Shown here in pieces: positions 21,104-33,961 of a DNA stretch of 64,000 nt. Numbering within the stretch: position 1 is the first letter of the stretch; every line of letters starts with the position of its first letter. Source of the stretch: Lathyrus oleraceus (taxonomy: Eukaryota; Streptophyta; Magnoliopsida; Fabales; Fabaceae); NCBI RefSeq assembly GCF_024323335.1, contig NC_066585.1, forward strand, positions 75,750,109 to 75,814,108, in the 5' to 3' direction. The translations under genes and the position numbers were made by a program. The notes under the pieces are model-generated. The model was not told the DNA's origin. It worked only from the letters and a program-made list of their open reading frames with translations, and searched no databases.

Positions 21104-24100
21104 TCAATCGAATAACTCAGGATAAGACTCCTTCATCTGACTTTCCAGTTCCCAAGTCACATTGCCACCTGCTGGTCCTCCCCAAGCTACCTTCACCAAG
21201 GCAATCTCTTTACCCCGCAACTGCTTCAATTCTCGATCCTCGATCCTCATAGGCGATGTTTCAACAGTCAGGTTATCTCTCACCTGTACATCATCTACTT
21301 GGACTACATGCGACGGATCATGAATGTATCTCCTCAACTGAGACACATGAAAAACCTCATGCAAATTTGCAAGTGATGGCGGTAAAGCGATACGATAGGC
21401 TACCTCCCCTATCCTCTCCAAAATCTGATAAGGACCAATAAATCGAGGTGTCAACTTCTTTGACTTCAAAGCTCGACCAACACCAGTTATCGGAGTAACA
21501 CGAAGAAACACATGATCTCCCTCTCGGAACTCAAGTGACTTCCTCCTCTTGTCGTGATAACTCTTCTGACGACTCTGAGCAATTCTCATCTTCTCCTGAA
21601 TCATCTTAATCTTTTCCGTAGTCTGTTGAACAATCTCCGGTCCAACCACAGCACGCTCACCGGACTCATACCAACATAAAGGTGTCCGACATCTCCTACC
21701 ATACAAAGCTTCAAACGGTGCCATACCAATGCTCGAATGAAAACTATTGTTGTAGGTAAACTCAATCAAAGGTAAATAACAATCCCAAGCACCTCCCTTT
21801 TCCAAAACACAAGCTCTCAAAAGATCCTCTAATGACTGAATCGTCCTCTCAGTCTGACCATCAGTCTGCGGATGATATGCAGAACTCAATCTCAGCTTAG
21901 TTCCCAAAGCCCTCTGCAAACCTTCCCAGAACTTCGATGTAAATCTAGGATCTCTGTCCGAAACAATACTAGACGGAATACCATGCAAACTTACAATCTT
22001 CTCAATATACAACTCGGCTAATCTCTCTAACGGATAATCCATTCTGATCGGAATGAAATGAGCCGACTTTGTCAATCTGTCAACAATCACCCAAATGGCT
22101 TCACAATTCTTACTTGTCCTCGGTAAACCAGAAACAAAATCCATACTGATACTATCCCACTTCCATTCTGGAATAGCCAACGGTTGCATTAGCCCAGACG
22201 GCTTCTAATGCTCAATCTTTGACTTCTGACAAGTCAAACAGGAATAAACAAAACTCGCAATTTCTTTCTTCATTCCCGGCCACCAAAATAACTTTTTCAA
22301 ATCATGATACATCTTCGTAGCTCCAGGATGAATACTCAGGCCACTACGATGTCCTTCTTCTAGAATACTCTTCTTAAGTTCGGTAACATCCGGAATACAC
22401 ACCCGATTACTAAATTTCAAAATGCCATTCTCATCAACTCTGAATTCACCACCTTGACCTTGATTCACTAGAGTCAACTTATCAACCAAAAGCACATCGG
22501 ATTTCTGACCCTCTCTGATCTCATCCAGAATAGCACTCGTTAACTTCAACATTCCCAATTTAACACTATTGTGAGTACTCTCACACACCAAACTCAAGTC
22601 TCTAAACTGCTCAATTAAATCCAATTCCTTAACCATTAACATAGACATATGCAATGATTTCCGACTCAATGCATCAGCCACTACGTTTGCTTTACCCGGA
22701 TGGTAATTCAAACCAAAGTCATAATCCTTAAGAAATTCTAACCATCTCCTCTGTCTCATATTCAGCTCTTTCTGATCAAACAAATACTTTAAACTTTTAT
22801 GGTCACTGAAAACCTCAAATCTTGACCCATACAAGTAATGCCTCCATAATTTCAGAACAAATACCACAGCTGCCAACTCTAAATCATGTGTCGGATAGTT
22901 CCTCTCATGAAACCTCAATTGTCTCGAAGCATAAGCTATAACCTGCTTATTCTGCATCAACACACCACCCAAACCCAACAATGAAGCATCACAGTAAACC
23001 TCAAATGATTCCGACGAACTCGGTAATATCAGAATAGGAGCAGTAGTCAACCTTCTCTTTAACTCTTGGAAACCTTCTTCACATTTTGAGTCCCAAACAA
23101 ATGCTTGCCCCTTTCTAGTCAACATCGTCAACGGTAACGCCAACTTAGAAAATCCCTCAATGAATTTCCTATAGTAACCAGCCAATCCCAGGAAACTGCG
23201 AATCTCAGCAACAGACTTCGGAGCTTCCCACTTAGACACCGCTTCTATCTTAGAAGGATCAACAGCAACACCACCTCTTGAAATCACATGACCAAGAAAA
23301 CTAACTTCTTCTAACCAAAATTCACACTTAGAGAGTTTAGCAAATAACTTCTTTTCTCGTAGAACTCCTAAAACCACTCTCAAATGTTCAGCATGCTCTT
23401 CTTCAGATTTCGAATACACCAAAATGTCATCAATAAACACCACAACAAACTTATCTAGGTACGGATGGAAAATCCTATTCATATACTCCATAAATACTCC
23501 AGGCGCATTAGTCACACCAAAAGGCATTACAGAATACTCATAATGTCCATACCTTGTTCTGAAAGCAGTCTTCTGAATATCCTCAGTTTTCACACGTATC
23601 TGATGATACCCATATCTCAAATCTATCTTGCTGAACACACTCGCACCAACCAACTGATCCATCAGATCATCAATCCTCGGCAAAGGATACCGATTCTTGA
23701 TCGTCACTTTATTCAGTTGCCTGTAGTCCACACACAACCTCATAGTACCTTCTTTCTTCTTAACCAATAACACTGGTGCACCCCACGGTGACACACTCGG
23801 ACGAATAAATTTCTTATCCAACAGATCTTCCAGCTGACTCTTCAATTCAGCTAACTCAACAGCAGACATACGGTACGGAGCCATCGATATCGGTCTAGTA
23901 CCAGGTACCAAATCAATCGAGAATTCAACTTCACGCTCTGGCGGCAATTCATTCACTTCTCCCGGAAACACATCAGGGAAATCACACACCACAGCCAGAT
24001 CACAAATCACCAGTTTATCTTTAGCCTCCAAAGTCGCTAACAGCATAAACAACTCTGCCCCATCTGCTACTGCCTCATTCACCTGCCTCGCTGATAGAAA

Positions 24101-25474
24101 CAAACTCTTTCCTTCCTCAATCTCAGGAAAGATCACAGTCTTATCAAAACAATTGATGGAAACCCGGTTAAACACCAACCAGTTCATACCCAAGATAACG
24201 TCAATCTGCACTAGTGGAAGACACACAAGGTCCATCCCAAAGTCTCTACCAAAAATACTCAAAGGACAATTCAAACAAACTGAAGTAGTAGTCACTGAAC
24301 CCTTCGCAGGAGTATCAATCACCATACTTCCATGCATCTCAGATATCTCTAACTTAAGTTTCACAGCACAGTCCAAAGATATAAAGGAATGAGTAGCACC
24401 GGTGTCAATAATAGCTACAAGAGGAAAACCATTTATATAACACGTACCTCTGATCAAGCGATCATCTGCAGAAATCTCAGAACCCGATAAGGCAAAGACC
24501 TTGCCTCCTGACTGATTCTCCTTCTTCGGCTTAGGACACTGTGGGCTAATATGACCCACCTCTCCACAGTTGAAACAAGTTACAGTCTTCAACCGGCACT
24601 CTGCAGCCAAATGACCACCTTTGCCACACTTGAAACACTTCATCTCAGCACTGGTACACTCATGGACACGATGTCCAGCCCGACCACATCTATAACACTT
24701 AGCAGGGGCACTAGAGTCTCCCCCACTAGGCCTCTTCATCCCACTCTGTCTCTGAAAACCTTTGCCAGCTGCATACGGTTTTCCACGATCATTCTGATTC
24801 TTGCCTTTCCTATCAACCCTTTGCTGATAGCTCTCTGCTCTGGCTTTGGAATCCTGTTCAAAAATCCTGCAACAGTCAACCAAGTCAGAAAACACTCTGA
24901 TCCGTTGGTATCCAATAGCCTGCTTGATCTCGGGACGTAACCCGTTCTCAAACTTCACACATTTCGAAAATTCTCCAGCAGCCTCACTATAGGGAGTGTA
25001 ATACTTCGACAGCTCTGTGAACTTAGCAGCATACTCAGTAACCGACCGATTGCCCTGCTTCAATTCCAAGAACTCTATCTCTTTCTTTCCTCTAACATCC
25101 TCTGGAAAATACTTCCTCAGGAATCTCTCTCTGAACACAGCCCAAGTGATCTCAGCATTTCCAGCAGATTCCAACTCAGTGCGGGTAGCAACCCACCAAT
25201 CATCAGCTTCCTCTGACAGCATATGCGTACCGAACCTGACCTTCTGGTTATCGGCACACTCAGTTACTCGGAAGATCCTCTCGATCTCCTTCAACCACTT
25301 CTGAGCGCCATCTGGATCGTATGCTCCCTTGAACATTGGAGGATTGTTCTTCTGGAACTCACTCAATTGACGAGCAGCTCCCATTCCCACAACATTCGGA
25401 TTCCCTCCAAGTACTCCAGCTAGCATACCCAGAGCCTCAGCAATCGCAGCATCGTCTCTACCTCTTCCAGCCAT
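21104..25474 (-). pseudogene. gag-pol: Element C gag-pol polyprotein, one internal TAG
   Basis: I place the start at the internal ATG at 25474 ([16 protein letters not shown]), where family proteins begin, not at the in-frame ATG 19 codons upstream (25531). Order: gag; three CCHC knuckles ([42 protein letters not shown]); protease [13 protein letters not shown] with [20 protein letters not shown] and catalytic FIDDIL; RNase H (YCDAS, DLEL, FSDHKSL, ADALSR); integrase HHCC ending CLTCQKSK; then TAG at 22205-22207. The same frame continues with the integrase core (ISMDFVSGLP, VSDRDPRF, QTDGQTERTIQ) and a C-terminal chromodomain (VKVAWGGPAGGNVTWELES). The stop lies between the HHCC and catalytic domains and fits a CAG-to-TAG change. 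Everything else looks intact. Confidence 0.95.
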
Positions 25475-25581
25475 CTCTATTCTGAAAACCCAACAAGCCA
25501 AACAATAAGTACTGATAGGGTTACACAACACCTATCCCATACAGGGAAACAGAATAATTACGACTCGACTCGACCGACTAT

Positions 25582-25594
25582 GCTCTGATACCAC
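25582..25594 (-). other. Element C primer-binding site
   Basis: TGGTATCAGAGCA on the minus strand, three to four bases after the LTR end; complement of initiator tRNA-Met. Confidence 0.9.
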
Positions 25595-25597
25595 TAA

Positions 25598-27535
25598 TGT
25601 AACACCCTTCTAAATACCCCAATTATTTAATTAAAATAACAAAGTGTCAATCAGAGTAATATGCAATCAAGGGTGTCACACAGTTACTACACACCATTCA
25701 CCAATATAACGGTCATGCTCTTTTATTAATTCAAAACATAAGCATTTGCATAAAACGCAGCGGATAGAAATCTCATCAATCATGTAAAACTTCACATGTA
25801 AAATGGTTCATAACTAACAATAAAACGTTTAAAACAAGTTAAAACATCCCATCCCAATGTTACATCTATCAGAGCACGACCCACTAAGGAGACTACACTA
25901 GACTCCAAGCATTAGCTTCTACTCAACTCATTGCTCGTTACCTGAAAAATAGTTGTAAGGGTGAGTTCCTCAATCAATATAATAAGCATTATAAATTATC
26001 ATGTCATGTTAAGTAAATAACACATTTCATCACCCAAATCAGATTACACATTCAGCAACGGCAATATCAACTCAATCATACTCATACTCAATGTCAACAC
26101 AACCACACGTGTAATATTGGAATACATCCATTCATATTATACGCCATACATACATTATGCAATGAGACCCCACACATGCGGTACCGACTATTCTTGAACA
26201 TATAGTTCAAGCTCACCGATCAAATCCAGATACGGCTACTAAGCTCACTAGTCCCACTCATTTGAGACCTAGTGACTCACTCACTAATTCCTCACCATGG
26301 GAATTAGCTACAGCCCCAAAGACTATGCTATGCACACTAATCATCTAGCATGCAGACATCAACAACAAATCTACAATAATTCACTCACTAATTCCTCACC
26401 ATGGGAATTAGCTACAGCCCCAAGGCTATGCTATGCACGCTAATCATCTAGCAAATGCAACATCAACAACAATCCACAATGGACACATGCTCACACTCTA
26501 AGCCATACAACAGCCCATTCACAAATACATGCATACTATATACATTCGCAACGTTATGCATATCATCATACATCATCAACACATTTGTCAAAACATCATA
26601 TCATCTCAAATAAATGAACACAGTATTAGCACACTCTACTAATACCTATACTGCTCAGAACAGCGGGAAATAATCCCTACCATATCACACACTGATATAG
26701 GCAACCACCAATTAGGCACACAACATTTAAACTAACAATTTTTCCACTCTGCAACAGCGTTAACCGGTTAACGCCCTGGGTTAACCGGTTAACGCAGGCA
26801 AAACACGCTTACTGCCCAAAACTTAACAGTGTTAACCGGTTAACGCCCTGGGTTAACCGGTTAACGCAGGCAAAACAGCACTAATTCTCAACTCGTAACA
26901 GTGTTAACCGGTTAACACCCTGGGTTAACCGGTTAACGCAGACAAAACAGTAGTTCCTGCGCTAACACAAAGCAGAATGCAGAATTCTCCGCATTTTCCG
27001 TCGTTAGAGGACTTCCGGACCTCCGATTCCAATTCCGTAAAAAGCTATACGTTAGGGAAATTACAACACACTCAATTACAGGTTCAATTTCAGTTTTTTA
27101 CACAACATATCCATCACAATTTTCAGCATTCGACAATCCCAATTAGGGTCAATTCAACGGTTTATCACTACCCATTACATGCTAACCCATAATACCCATT
27201 AAACGACGATAACCCCCCTTACCTGAGTTAATCCGGCAATCTCTAAGCTCCAAGCTCTTCTCTTCTCCAATCTTCTTCCTCTTGCTCTGCCTCTTTGCCC
27301 TTTCTCCTCTTTCTCAATCGCTTCTCTGTTTCACGTGAAAACCTTTTCTTTACCAATTGGGCTCTTTTTCTTTATTTCACACTTATATATTTTCCAATTT
27401 ATTTTATTATCCCAATAAAATAATAATTCAATAATTCCAAAATAATAATAATAATAATCCAATTATCTAATTAAATTAATAAATATATTATTAACTTAAT
27501 TTAAATAATTACCATATTATTATCGGGGTGTTACA
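25598..27535 (-). repeat. Element C 5' LTR (1938 bp)
   Basis: Same length and content as the 3' LTR. Palindrome array at about 26757-26952, TATA box at 27382-27391. Followed on the right by the second AGAAC copy (27536-27540). Confidence 0.95.
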
Positions 27536-27540
27536 AGAAC

Positions 27541-28457
27541 CATATCCAGTATCTAATACCCATGATGCAGAAGTAGATAAATTAATTTCAATAACAAAAA
27601 TACCTGAAGTTGAAGTCTCTACTCCATTCTTCTTATCTTCCAGGTACTTTGGGCAGTTTCTCTTCCAGTGTCTGGTCTTACCGCAATGGAAGTAGGTGCC
27701 TTCCTTTGTTATGCCTCCACTAGGCTTCAAAGCAGGAGCAATGGGTTTGGGTTTGGCAACTTCCTTTCCTTTCCCTTTATCACCCTGATTTGTGGGTCTT
27801 TTGTTCCGTCTCTTTCCATTTTCGATCATCAGAATGGACTTCCCTTTTGACTTCAAATTCTGCTCAACAGTTCTTAACATGGCTAGCAATTCAGGAAGAG
27901 ATTTTTCCATATTATTCATATTGAAATTAAGGACAAATTGACTGAATTTATCTGGCAACGATTGCAAGATCAAATCAGTCGCAAGTTCCTTTCCGAGGGG
28001 AAACCCCAACCTCTAAAGGTTCTCCACATACCCAATCATCTTGAGCACATGGGGACCTACAGGGGCTCCCTCAACTAACTTGCCTTGAAAAAGGGATTTT
28101 GAAACTTTAAAGCTTTCATGCCTTGCATGCTCTTGATAGAGCATCTTCAGGTGTTCGATCATATTGAACGCTGCCATGTTCTCATGTTGCTTTTGCAACT
28201 CTAAGTTCATGGTAGCTAGCATGAGGCAAGCAGTTTCATTGGCATCATCGACATGCTTCCTATAAGCATCTCTTTCTGCCTTATGTGCAGAACTAGGAGG
28301 TTCCTCTTCAGGAACAGGTTTCTCCAAGACATACAACTTTCTATCATGTTTGAGGACAATCCTCAGATTTCAGTGCCAATCAAGAAAATTTGTCCCAGAC
28401 AATTTTTTCGTTATCAAGGATTGATCGTAAAATGTTGTTAGAGGTGTTTGTTGTCAT
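27541..28457 (-). pseudogene. gag: Element A gag and start of protease
   Basis: ATG at 28457 opens a gag that shifts frame near 28400, is open again 28336-28016 (KAERDAYRKHVDDANETACLML, LKMIGYVENL), meets TAG at 28013-28015 and continues to the zinc knuckle CX2CX4HX4C (first Cys altered to Tyr-Phe-His context, FHCGKTRHWKRNC). It ends in the protease start SWVLDTGYGS, where C inserted. The protein is the nucleocapsid of the element. The knuckle and the DTG triad remain readable, but the multiple breaks make it non-functional. Confidence 0.88.
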
Positions 28458-29393
28458 GGTAATCTACATGAAAAATAATGAAAATATAAGTATCACTAAA
28501 ATAACATATTTAATTAGGCCTTTAATTAAATATGCTCCCACTATTTTACTCAAAATAAATGACCCTCAAACATTTGATTCGGAAAATGTCGTTGGAAGAT
28601 TTTCTAGTGGGTCGAGATCCATATTTCACTTTGTTTTAAGTTCGCGTAAGCGGATTACATAAAATTAGGTTATTTACGTAAGAACTCCTCCCAATTGTAT
28701 CTAATACAACTCTCGAATATTTTAGTTGGGTGAATAACTCCTTATTCAAATCTATCATATGGATAATTTCCAACTATTGCTTCTAAACATATATAATTTT
28801 ATTATAATTTCTTTAGTTAAGTTTGACCCATTGTTTTAGCAATTGGATATTACAATTATCCCATCGCACCTTACTAATATAGAATATGCACCTCACATAG
28901 GCGAAACCTACATCATTCGATACTAGTCTTGATGAGTTCTAAAACTTGGAAATCATAAACTTAATATTTAATTTGAGGGAATTTGTAATTATTCTGATCT
29001 CACCGGCTTATTTATCATATAAATCGTGTATCACATGCATTAACATACACTCACATGCATCAACATACATATAAAATGAAACAGTTGTGGCCCCTAGCGC
29101 AATTATTCTCCCAAGCCAATGAGAGAATCTAAGCTAACCTAATAACGATATAAGCTTCTCCAAGCAAGATCTTCAAGGTTGTCCTCCTTTGATATTGTAT
29201 TCTTCTCTTTCTTCATAACATTACATTACATAAAAGAAATTTGTTTTACATACGAGGGAGTGAGATGAGAAAAGAAGTTACATTAAGAGATTAAAAGAGA
29301 GGCACGACACGCAGGTCGTATTTTAAAACCCCAAAACAAAATAAAGGAAAACTAAGGCCATAACCGATCACCACAAGACAATAATAATCAACA

Positions 29394-29437
<44 letters not shown>

Positions 29438-29997
29438 AACAGTTCATTTGAAACCGACGTTGTTTTTCACATCAACACTTGATACTTTAAAGCATAACTC
29501 TTGCGCAGTCACAACCCTAATCGCATAACTCTTTGAAAGCACGACCCTTGTACCGTCATGAACCCTAATGCGCCAATTTCATACCGTCAAACACACCTCG
29601 ATTGTTAATTCAGTATGATTGATCAACATGTCATTGCTTCACCATACTTTCGTCGAATTCCAAAGCAAATGGTCATTGATCGCTCAAAGGAAAATAACCA
29701 TTAAGTGTTTGAATGAATGAAAGAGAAACAATATATCATATATACAGTATTTTGCATCAGAATTACTTATATCATATGTATAATTTGATCAATCTCAATT
29801 GTGTAACCTATGGACGATCGATGTATCACTGCTTCACCATACTAACGTCGGAATCCGAAGCATTGTCAACATCAATCATCCAAATCATACACACATGATG
29901 CCAAATTTAATCACTCGTTTATTCTTTGACTCATTCTGTATTTTAATTGTATTAATACAGAAAATAAACAGCTATCAGATGCATGGTTTCGTAAGTC
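28458..29997 (-). other. Element A untranslated leader
   Basis: About 1.5 kb between PBS and gag, AT-rich, no credible ORF. It contains an ATT microsatellite (29396-29434). The length is usual for Angela-type elements, which have long leaders. Confidence 0.6.
29396..29434. repeat. (ATT)n microsatellite
   Basis: About 13 uninterrupted triplets. Confidence 0.92.
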
Positions 29998-30009
29998 GCT
30001 CTGATACCA
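29998..30009 (-). other. Element A primer-binding site
   Basis: TGGTATCAGAGC on the minus strand, one base after the LTR end; initiator tRNA-Met type. Confidence 0.9.
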
Positions 30010-30010
30010 T

Positions 30011-30238
30011 TAAAGGAGAATAGCGATCCAAAACGCATCAGAAATTAACATTTTATCCTTTAGTGATCCTAACGAATGGCGATGATCAGTGATAGAATCG
30101 TTACCTCTTGTGGCAATTGAAACCTTTGATGCAGATCTAAGGAGTGATCACAAACGTTGAATGGTGACAACGCCTCTACTTAGTCCACACAAACGAATTC
30201 CTTCAATCTCAGGGCTAACTGCTACAAATGAAGGCTTT

Positions 30239-30283
<45 letters not shown>

Positions 30284-31381
30284 TAAATTTCAACTGCACA
30301 AATGCTTCTGCACAAGGATTCTATTTATAGAACCACTTGTATGGGCTGCAAGCTAAAAAATCCACTTAAGTGTATGTAGCCCATATCTTATGATATGCCA
30401 AAATCACTTAAGCGCGTGGTACCTTACCATATTTCGTATTCTACTTAAGTACACCGTACCTTACGATGTTCTACAATTAACTTAAGTGCACCGTACCTTA
30501 CGATGTTCCTTATTTACTCTATCTTTCATCAATCTGTCCGTTTGTGTGTGACCCTGTAGGTTTTTGTGACATTAGCAATTATATTAAATCACGTATTTAA
30601 CATAATAAAAGTGACAGATATCTAGCAACACATCACTGCTACCTAAGACACGAAAATATCATGTGATTTGACAAATCCTTTTTTGTGATAACACTTGTTT
30701 GTACAATTACCCTTTTTGCCCTTATGTCTATATTGAACACAAGGAATAGACTGTGTCATCCTTATCCAGTTCAATATTGGGCCCTTATACATTTATCTTG
30801 TTACGCAGCATGGGCAAATTCCATCTAGGTCACTCATGTCCCTCAGCATGCTTCGTGGAGTATCCATTAATTGTCTTTATGGTCATCTAGTTATGGACAA
30901 AGTTGGATCATCAATAAAGCACTCGACTCTACATCTAGGGTCTAGAGTGGTTTCAGGTGGAAGGGTGGTATATACCACTATCACCATGAGAATAACTTAT
31001 GACACTTTGCATAATGTTCTATATGATATTCTCATAGCGGGTCAATCCAGTATAAATATTACTCCTAATATTCATACATATGTTTAAGACTTGATAACTA
31101 CTTATCCATGATCCATTAGATGTGATCATCAGTTTATATACATAATAGTCTTAATGCTTTAATGTTATCCCCTTTCACAACAAAGCTCGACTACTGATAC
31201 TTTAAGAATAATGTCCTTATCTTTAATGGGATATCATGATTAAGTCACACTTGATACATTAAAAGGACTAGCTATTCTAGGGACTTTGTTAAACAAACAT
31301 AATAAAGAAAAAGCCTTTTATTATTAATAAATAATTTGATACAAGTACCAAAAGTATTGGCCTCTAGGGCTTAAACCAACA
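30011..31381 (-). repeat. Element A 5' LTR (1371 bp)
   Basis: Homologous to 7657-9006 throughout. It starts TGTTGGTTTAAGCC at 31381 and ends CTCCTTTA (CA tip mutated to TA). The (GA)n tract at 30243-30281 is longer than in the 3' LTR. The GTTCG duplication follows at 31382. Confidence 0.92.
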
Positions 31382-33105
31382 GTTCGACCTAGTGAATAAA
31401 CAAGTGGGGATCAGCAGGGACATGATCATAGATGAGCTTAAGGAGTGGGATTAGACTGAGAATGTTAAGAAAGATTCAGTGAGAATCTTTTATGATGACC
31501 AGCTAGTGCAGCCGAAGGAAAAGTTCGACATGAAGAAGTCATAGGTGAAGCAAGTATAAGCAGACCTCAAAGAACAAGACACATGCCTGCAAGGTTGCAA
31601 GAATGTGTGATTACATTAGATGATATGGTCAATGAATAAGGTGAGCTGGTACATTATGCTCTCTACGCAGATGTCGAACCTGTCAATGCAGCTGAGGCAT
31701 TGAAAGATTCGAAATAAATGAAAGCAATGAATGAAGAACTAAAGTCAATCGAAGTCAACAACATTTGGTCACTTGTTAAATTGCCCCAAGACAAGAAGGC
31801 AATCGACGTGAAGTGGGTATACAAGGTGAAGTTGAATCCCAAAGGAGAAATGACTCGACACAAGGCGAGACTTATGGAGAAAGGATTTCTTCAGAAAGAA
31901 GGAATCGACTTTGATGAAGTTTTTGCACTTGTTGCTAGGATCGAAACAATCAGGTTAGTTGTTGGTCTAGCAAACATGAACAACTGGAAGATGTATCCGA
32001 TGGATGTGAAATGTGCATTACTTAATGGACCCTTAGAAGAAGAAGTTTATGTTGCACAACCAGCTGAGTTTATGAAACATGGCGAAGAAAGAAAAGTGTA
32101 CGGGCTGCATAAAGCCATGTACGGACTTAAACAAGCTCCAAGAGCTTGGAACAAGAAAATAGATGGTTTTCTAAGGGAGAAGGAAGACTTCAAAGGTGAT
32201 CTCAACAAGGAATTCGAAATTTCAAATCTGTGTGATATTTCATATTTCCTTGGAATCTAATTCTACAAGAGTGGTAGAGGTTTGGTGATGCACCAAAGAA
32301 GGTATGCAGGCGAAATACTCAAGAGATTTGAGATGCAAGATTGCAACCCAACTTCGACTCCAGCTGAGCCCAAATTACAACTGTCGAAAGATTCAGATGA
32401 AGATGATGTCGACCCAACCCAATATAGAAGACTTATTGGGTCACTTTGATACCTTTGTCATACAAGACCTGACTTAGCATACAGTGTAGGTATGATGAGT
32501 AGGTTCATGCAGAAGCCAAAGGTATCATCTAGCAACAGCGAAAAGGATACTAAGGTATCTGAAAGGAACTCTCGACTATGGCATTTTGTTTCTTGCAACT
32601 GATGAAGGAAAAGAATGCAAATTAGTGGGATACACCAACTTAAGTTGGTGTATTGATGCTGAGGATTGAAAATCCATAACAAACTATGTATTTATGCTAG
32701 ATGGTGCACCAGTTGCTTTGAGTTTGAGAAAAGAGTCAGTATTGGCATTATCATCGTACGAAGCAGAATACATAGTTACTTCTCTTTGTGCATGTCAAGC
32801 AACATGGATGGTGAATCTGATCGAAGAGATGACAACGAAGAGTCATGGAGCAATTACCATGAAGATCGACAGCATGTCAGCTATCAATTTGGCGAAGAAT
32901 CTGATAGCACATGGTCTAAGCAGGCACATCAAAATGAGGTTCCATTATCTTCGAGAGCAGGTAGCAAATGGGAAGATGAATGTGGAACACTGTAGAACTG
33001 AGAATCAGATTACAGACATCATATCAAAGGGAGTGCAGGTCAAAGTGTTCAGAAGACTAAGAGCTATGATGAATGTAGATAGCTTAGACACAATGAATTA
33101 GATGG
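31382..33105 (+). pseudogene. pol: Copia D1 RT and RNase H (right part)
   Basis: Resumes after the GTTCG duplication as the continuation of the integrase C terminus. The RT (31718-32260) has VKWVYKVKLNPKGE, YPMDVKCALLNG and MYGLKQAPRAWN, but jumps from FLREKED directly to FKGDLNKEFE. The segment that should carry the YVDD active site is missing. Stops and shifts follow (FYKSGRGLVMHQRRYAGEILK, RRLIGSL, HTRPDLAYSVGMMSRFMQKP). RNase H is open again at 32694-33101 (SSYEAEYIVTSLCACQATWM, MKIDSMSAINLA, RTENQITDIISKGVQ) and ends at the natural C terminus just before the LTR. Confidence 0.9.
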
Positions 33106-33599
33106 TGTATTGAATTATAATTCCTTGTGTCGAAGCGGGTTGCTCGACAGAATAAAGAAATGTCAAACCACCTAGTATGTTGAATTGTGTTAGTGTGTCG
33201 AAGTGTCGAAGCATGTTGCCTCATACAGGATTTCGACTTATGCCTATTTTAGTAGTGTTAGCTATTTTGGGCTTTGATAGTTTTGGGATTTGGCTTAAGG
33301 TCCAAGTTAACCTAAATATATAAATAGAGTGAGTAACCCTTATTTTTGTAATGAGGTGAATAAAGTATTCATAACATTGTATTAACGGTATTTTGCAGCT
33401 GCAAAGTGAATAAGAAGTTTTCCGTAGTTTGTGGGCAGAGAGAAACTCTGCAGAATTCTAATTTTTCTTCTCCTTCATCGTTCTTTACACTCCTTCTTTC
33501 TTTATTGTTATTTTCTTTATTGTCATTGTATGGGTGATAACAGTCTTGTTCATCAAGATTGATTGAAATTCTCCATAGGTTTTGGGGGAATTTCCAACA
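33106..33599 (+). repeat. Copia D1 3' LTR (about 494 bp)
   Basis: Follows the polypurine-like GAATTAGATGG. It begins TGTATTGAATTATAATTCC (expected TGTTG tip mutated) and ends TTTCCAACA. TATA box TATATAAATAG at 33317-33327. The start is uncertain by a few bases, because a second TGTTGAATTG at 33178 could also be read as a tip. Confidence 0.7.
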
Positions 33600-33860
33600 A
33601 ATTACTCTATGTAAATTTAAAATAAATTTTCAGATTTTAGAAAGGTATCTCCGTGTTGTGAATATAATCCAAGTTAGTAACTTGGTTAGGCCAAACCCAA
33701 AAATTAATTAGGGTTAGAAATGTATATAAATAGATATAGTTTCTAATTCAATTGTGTATTATTCTACTCATTCAATAATAATAATCATATTTTCTCTATT
33801 CTTCTCTCTCTCATTTTCGACACAAACACTTCTCACACACCAGTGCCTCACGCACTAACA
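33600..33860 (+). repeat. Copia D2 5' LTR, truncated
   Basis: Ends CACTAACA directly before a PBS and has its own TATA box TATATAAATAG (33723-33733), so it is an LTR end distinct from D1's. Its left part is missing where D1's LTR begins, suggesting that D1 inserted into it. Confidence 0.6.
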
Positions 33861-33862
33861 AA

Positions 33863-33876
33863 TTGGTATCTAGAGC
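33863..33876 (+). other. Copia D2 primer-binding site
   Basis: TTGGTATCTAGAGC, a variant of the tRNA-Met type site two bases after the LTR end. Confidence 0.7.
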
Positions 33877-33961
33877 TCAGGTTTTCTTGACCGTCTTTTC
33901 AAGAATCACAGTTGGTGATCGTGTTTCCGGGATTGTGGGTTGTTAATCGATCTCTGCAAAG

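Larger units (their letters stand above)
19124..27535 (-). mobile_element. Element C: young Tekay-type chromovirus (Ty3-gypsy)
   Basis: 8412 bp with two 1938-bp LTRs (TGTAACACCC ... GGGGTGTTACA), a tRNA-Met PBS, one gag-pol reading frame and a C-terminal chromodomain, flanked by AGAAC. By eye I find only about seven LTR differences (about 0.4%), so it inserted recently. It lies inside the protease of A. The only coding lesion I see is one in-frame TAG (22205-22207). Confidence 0.96.
7657..31381 (-). mobile_element. Element A: Angela-like Ty1-copia, with B and C nested inside
   Basis: Minus-strand copia whose 5' LTR is 31381-30011 and 3' LTR 9006-7657. It is flanked by the 5-bp duplication GTTCG (7652-7656 and 31382-31386). 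Removing B (10370-17428) and C (19124-27535) with one copy of each duplication leaves a contiguous order: LTR, PBS, gag, protease, integrase, RT, RNase H, PPT, LTR. The RT wording (PYASAIGSIMYAMLCTRP) is typical of the Angela/TAR/Tork group. The reading frame is broken many times, and the LTRs differ by roughly 10% in the first 220 bp compared by eye, so this is an old insertion. Confidence 0.92.

Noticed and set aside
23465..25423. Several plus-strand ORFs up to 129 codons opposite the C polyprotein
   Set aside because: Antisense shadows of a well-supported gag-pol on the minus strand.
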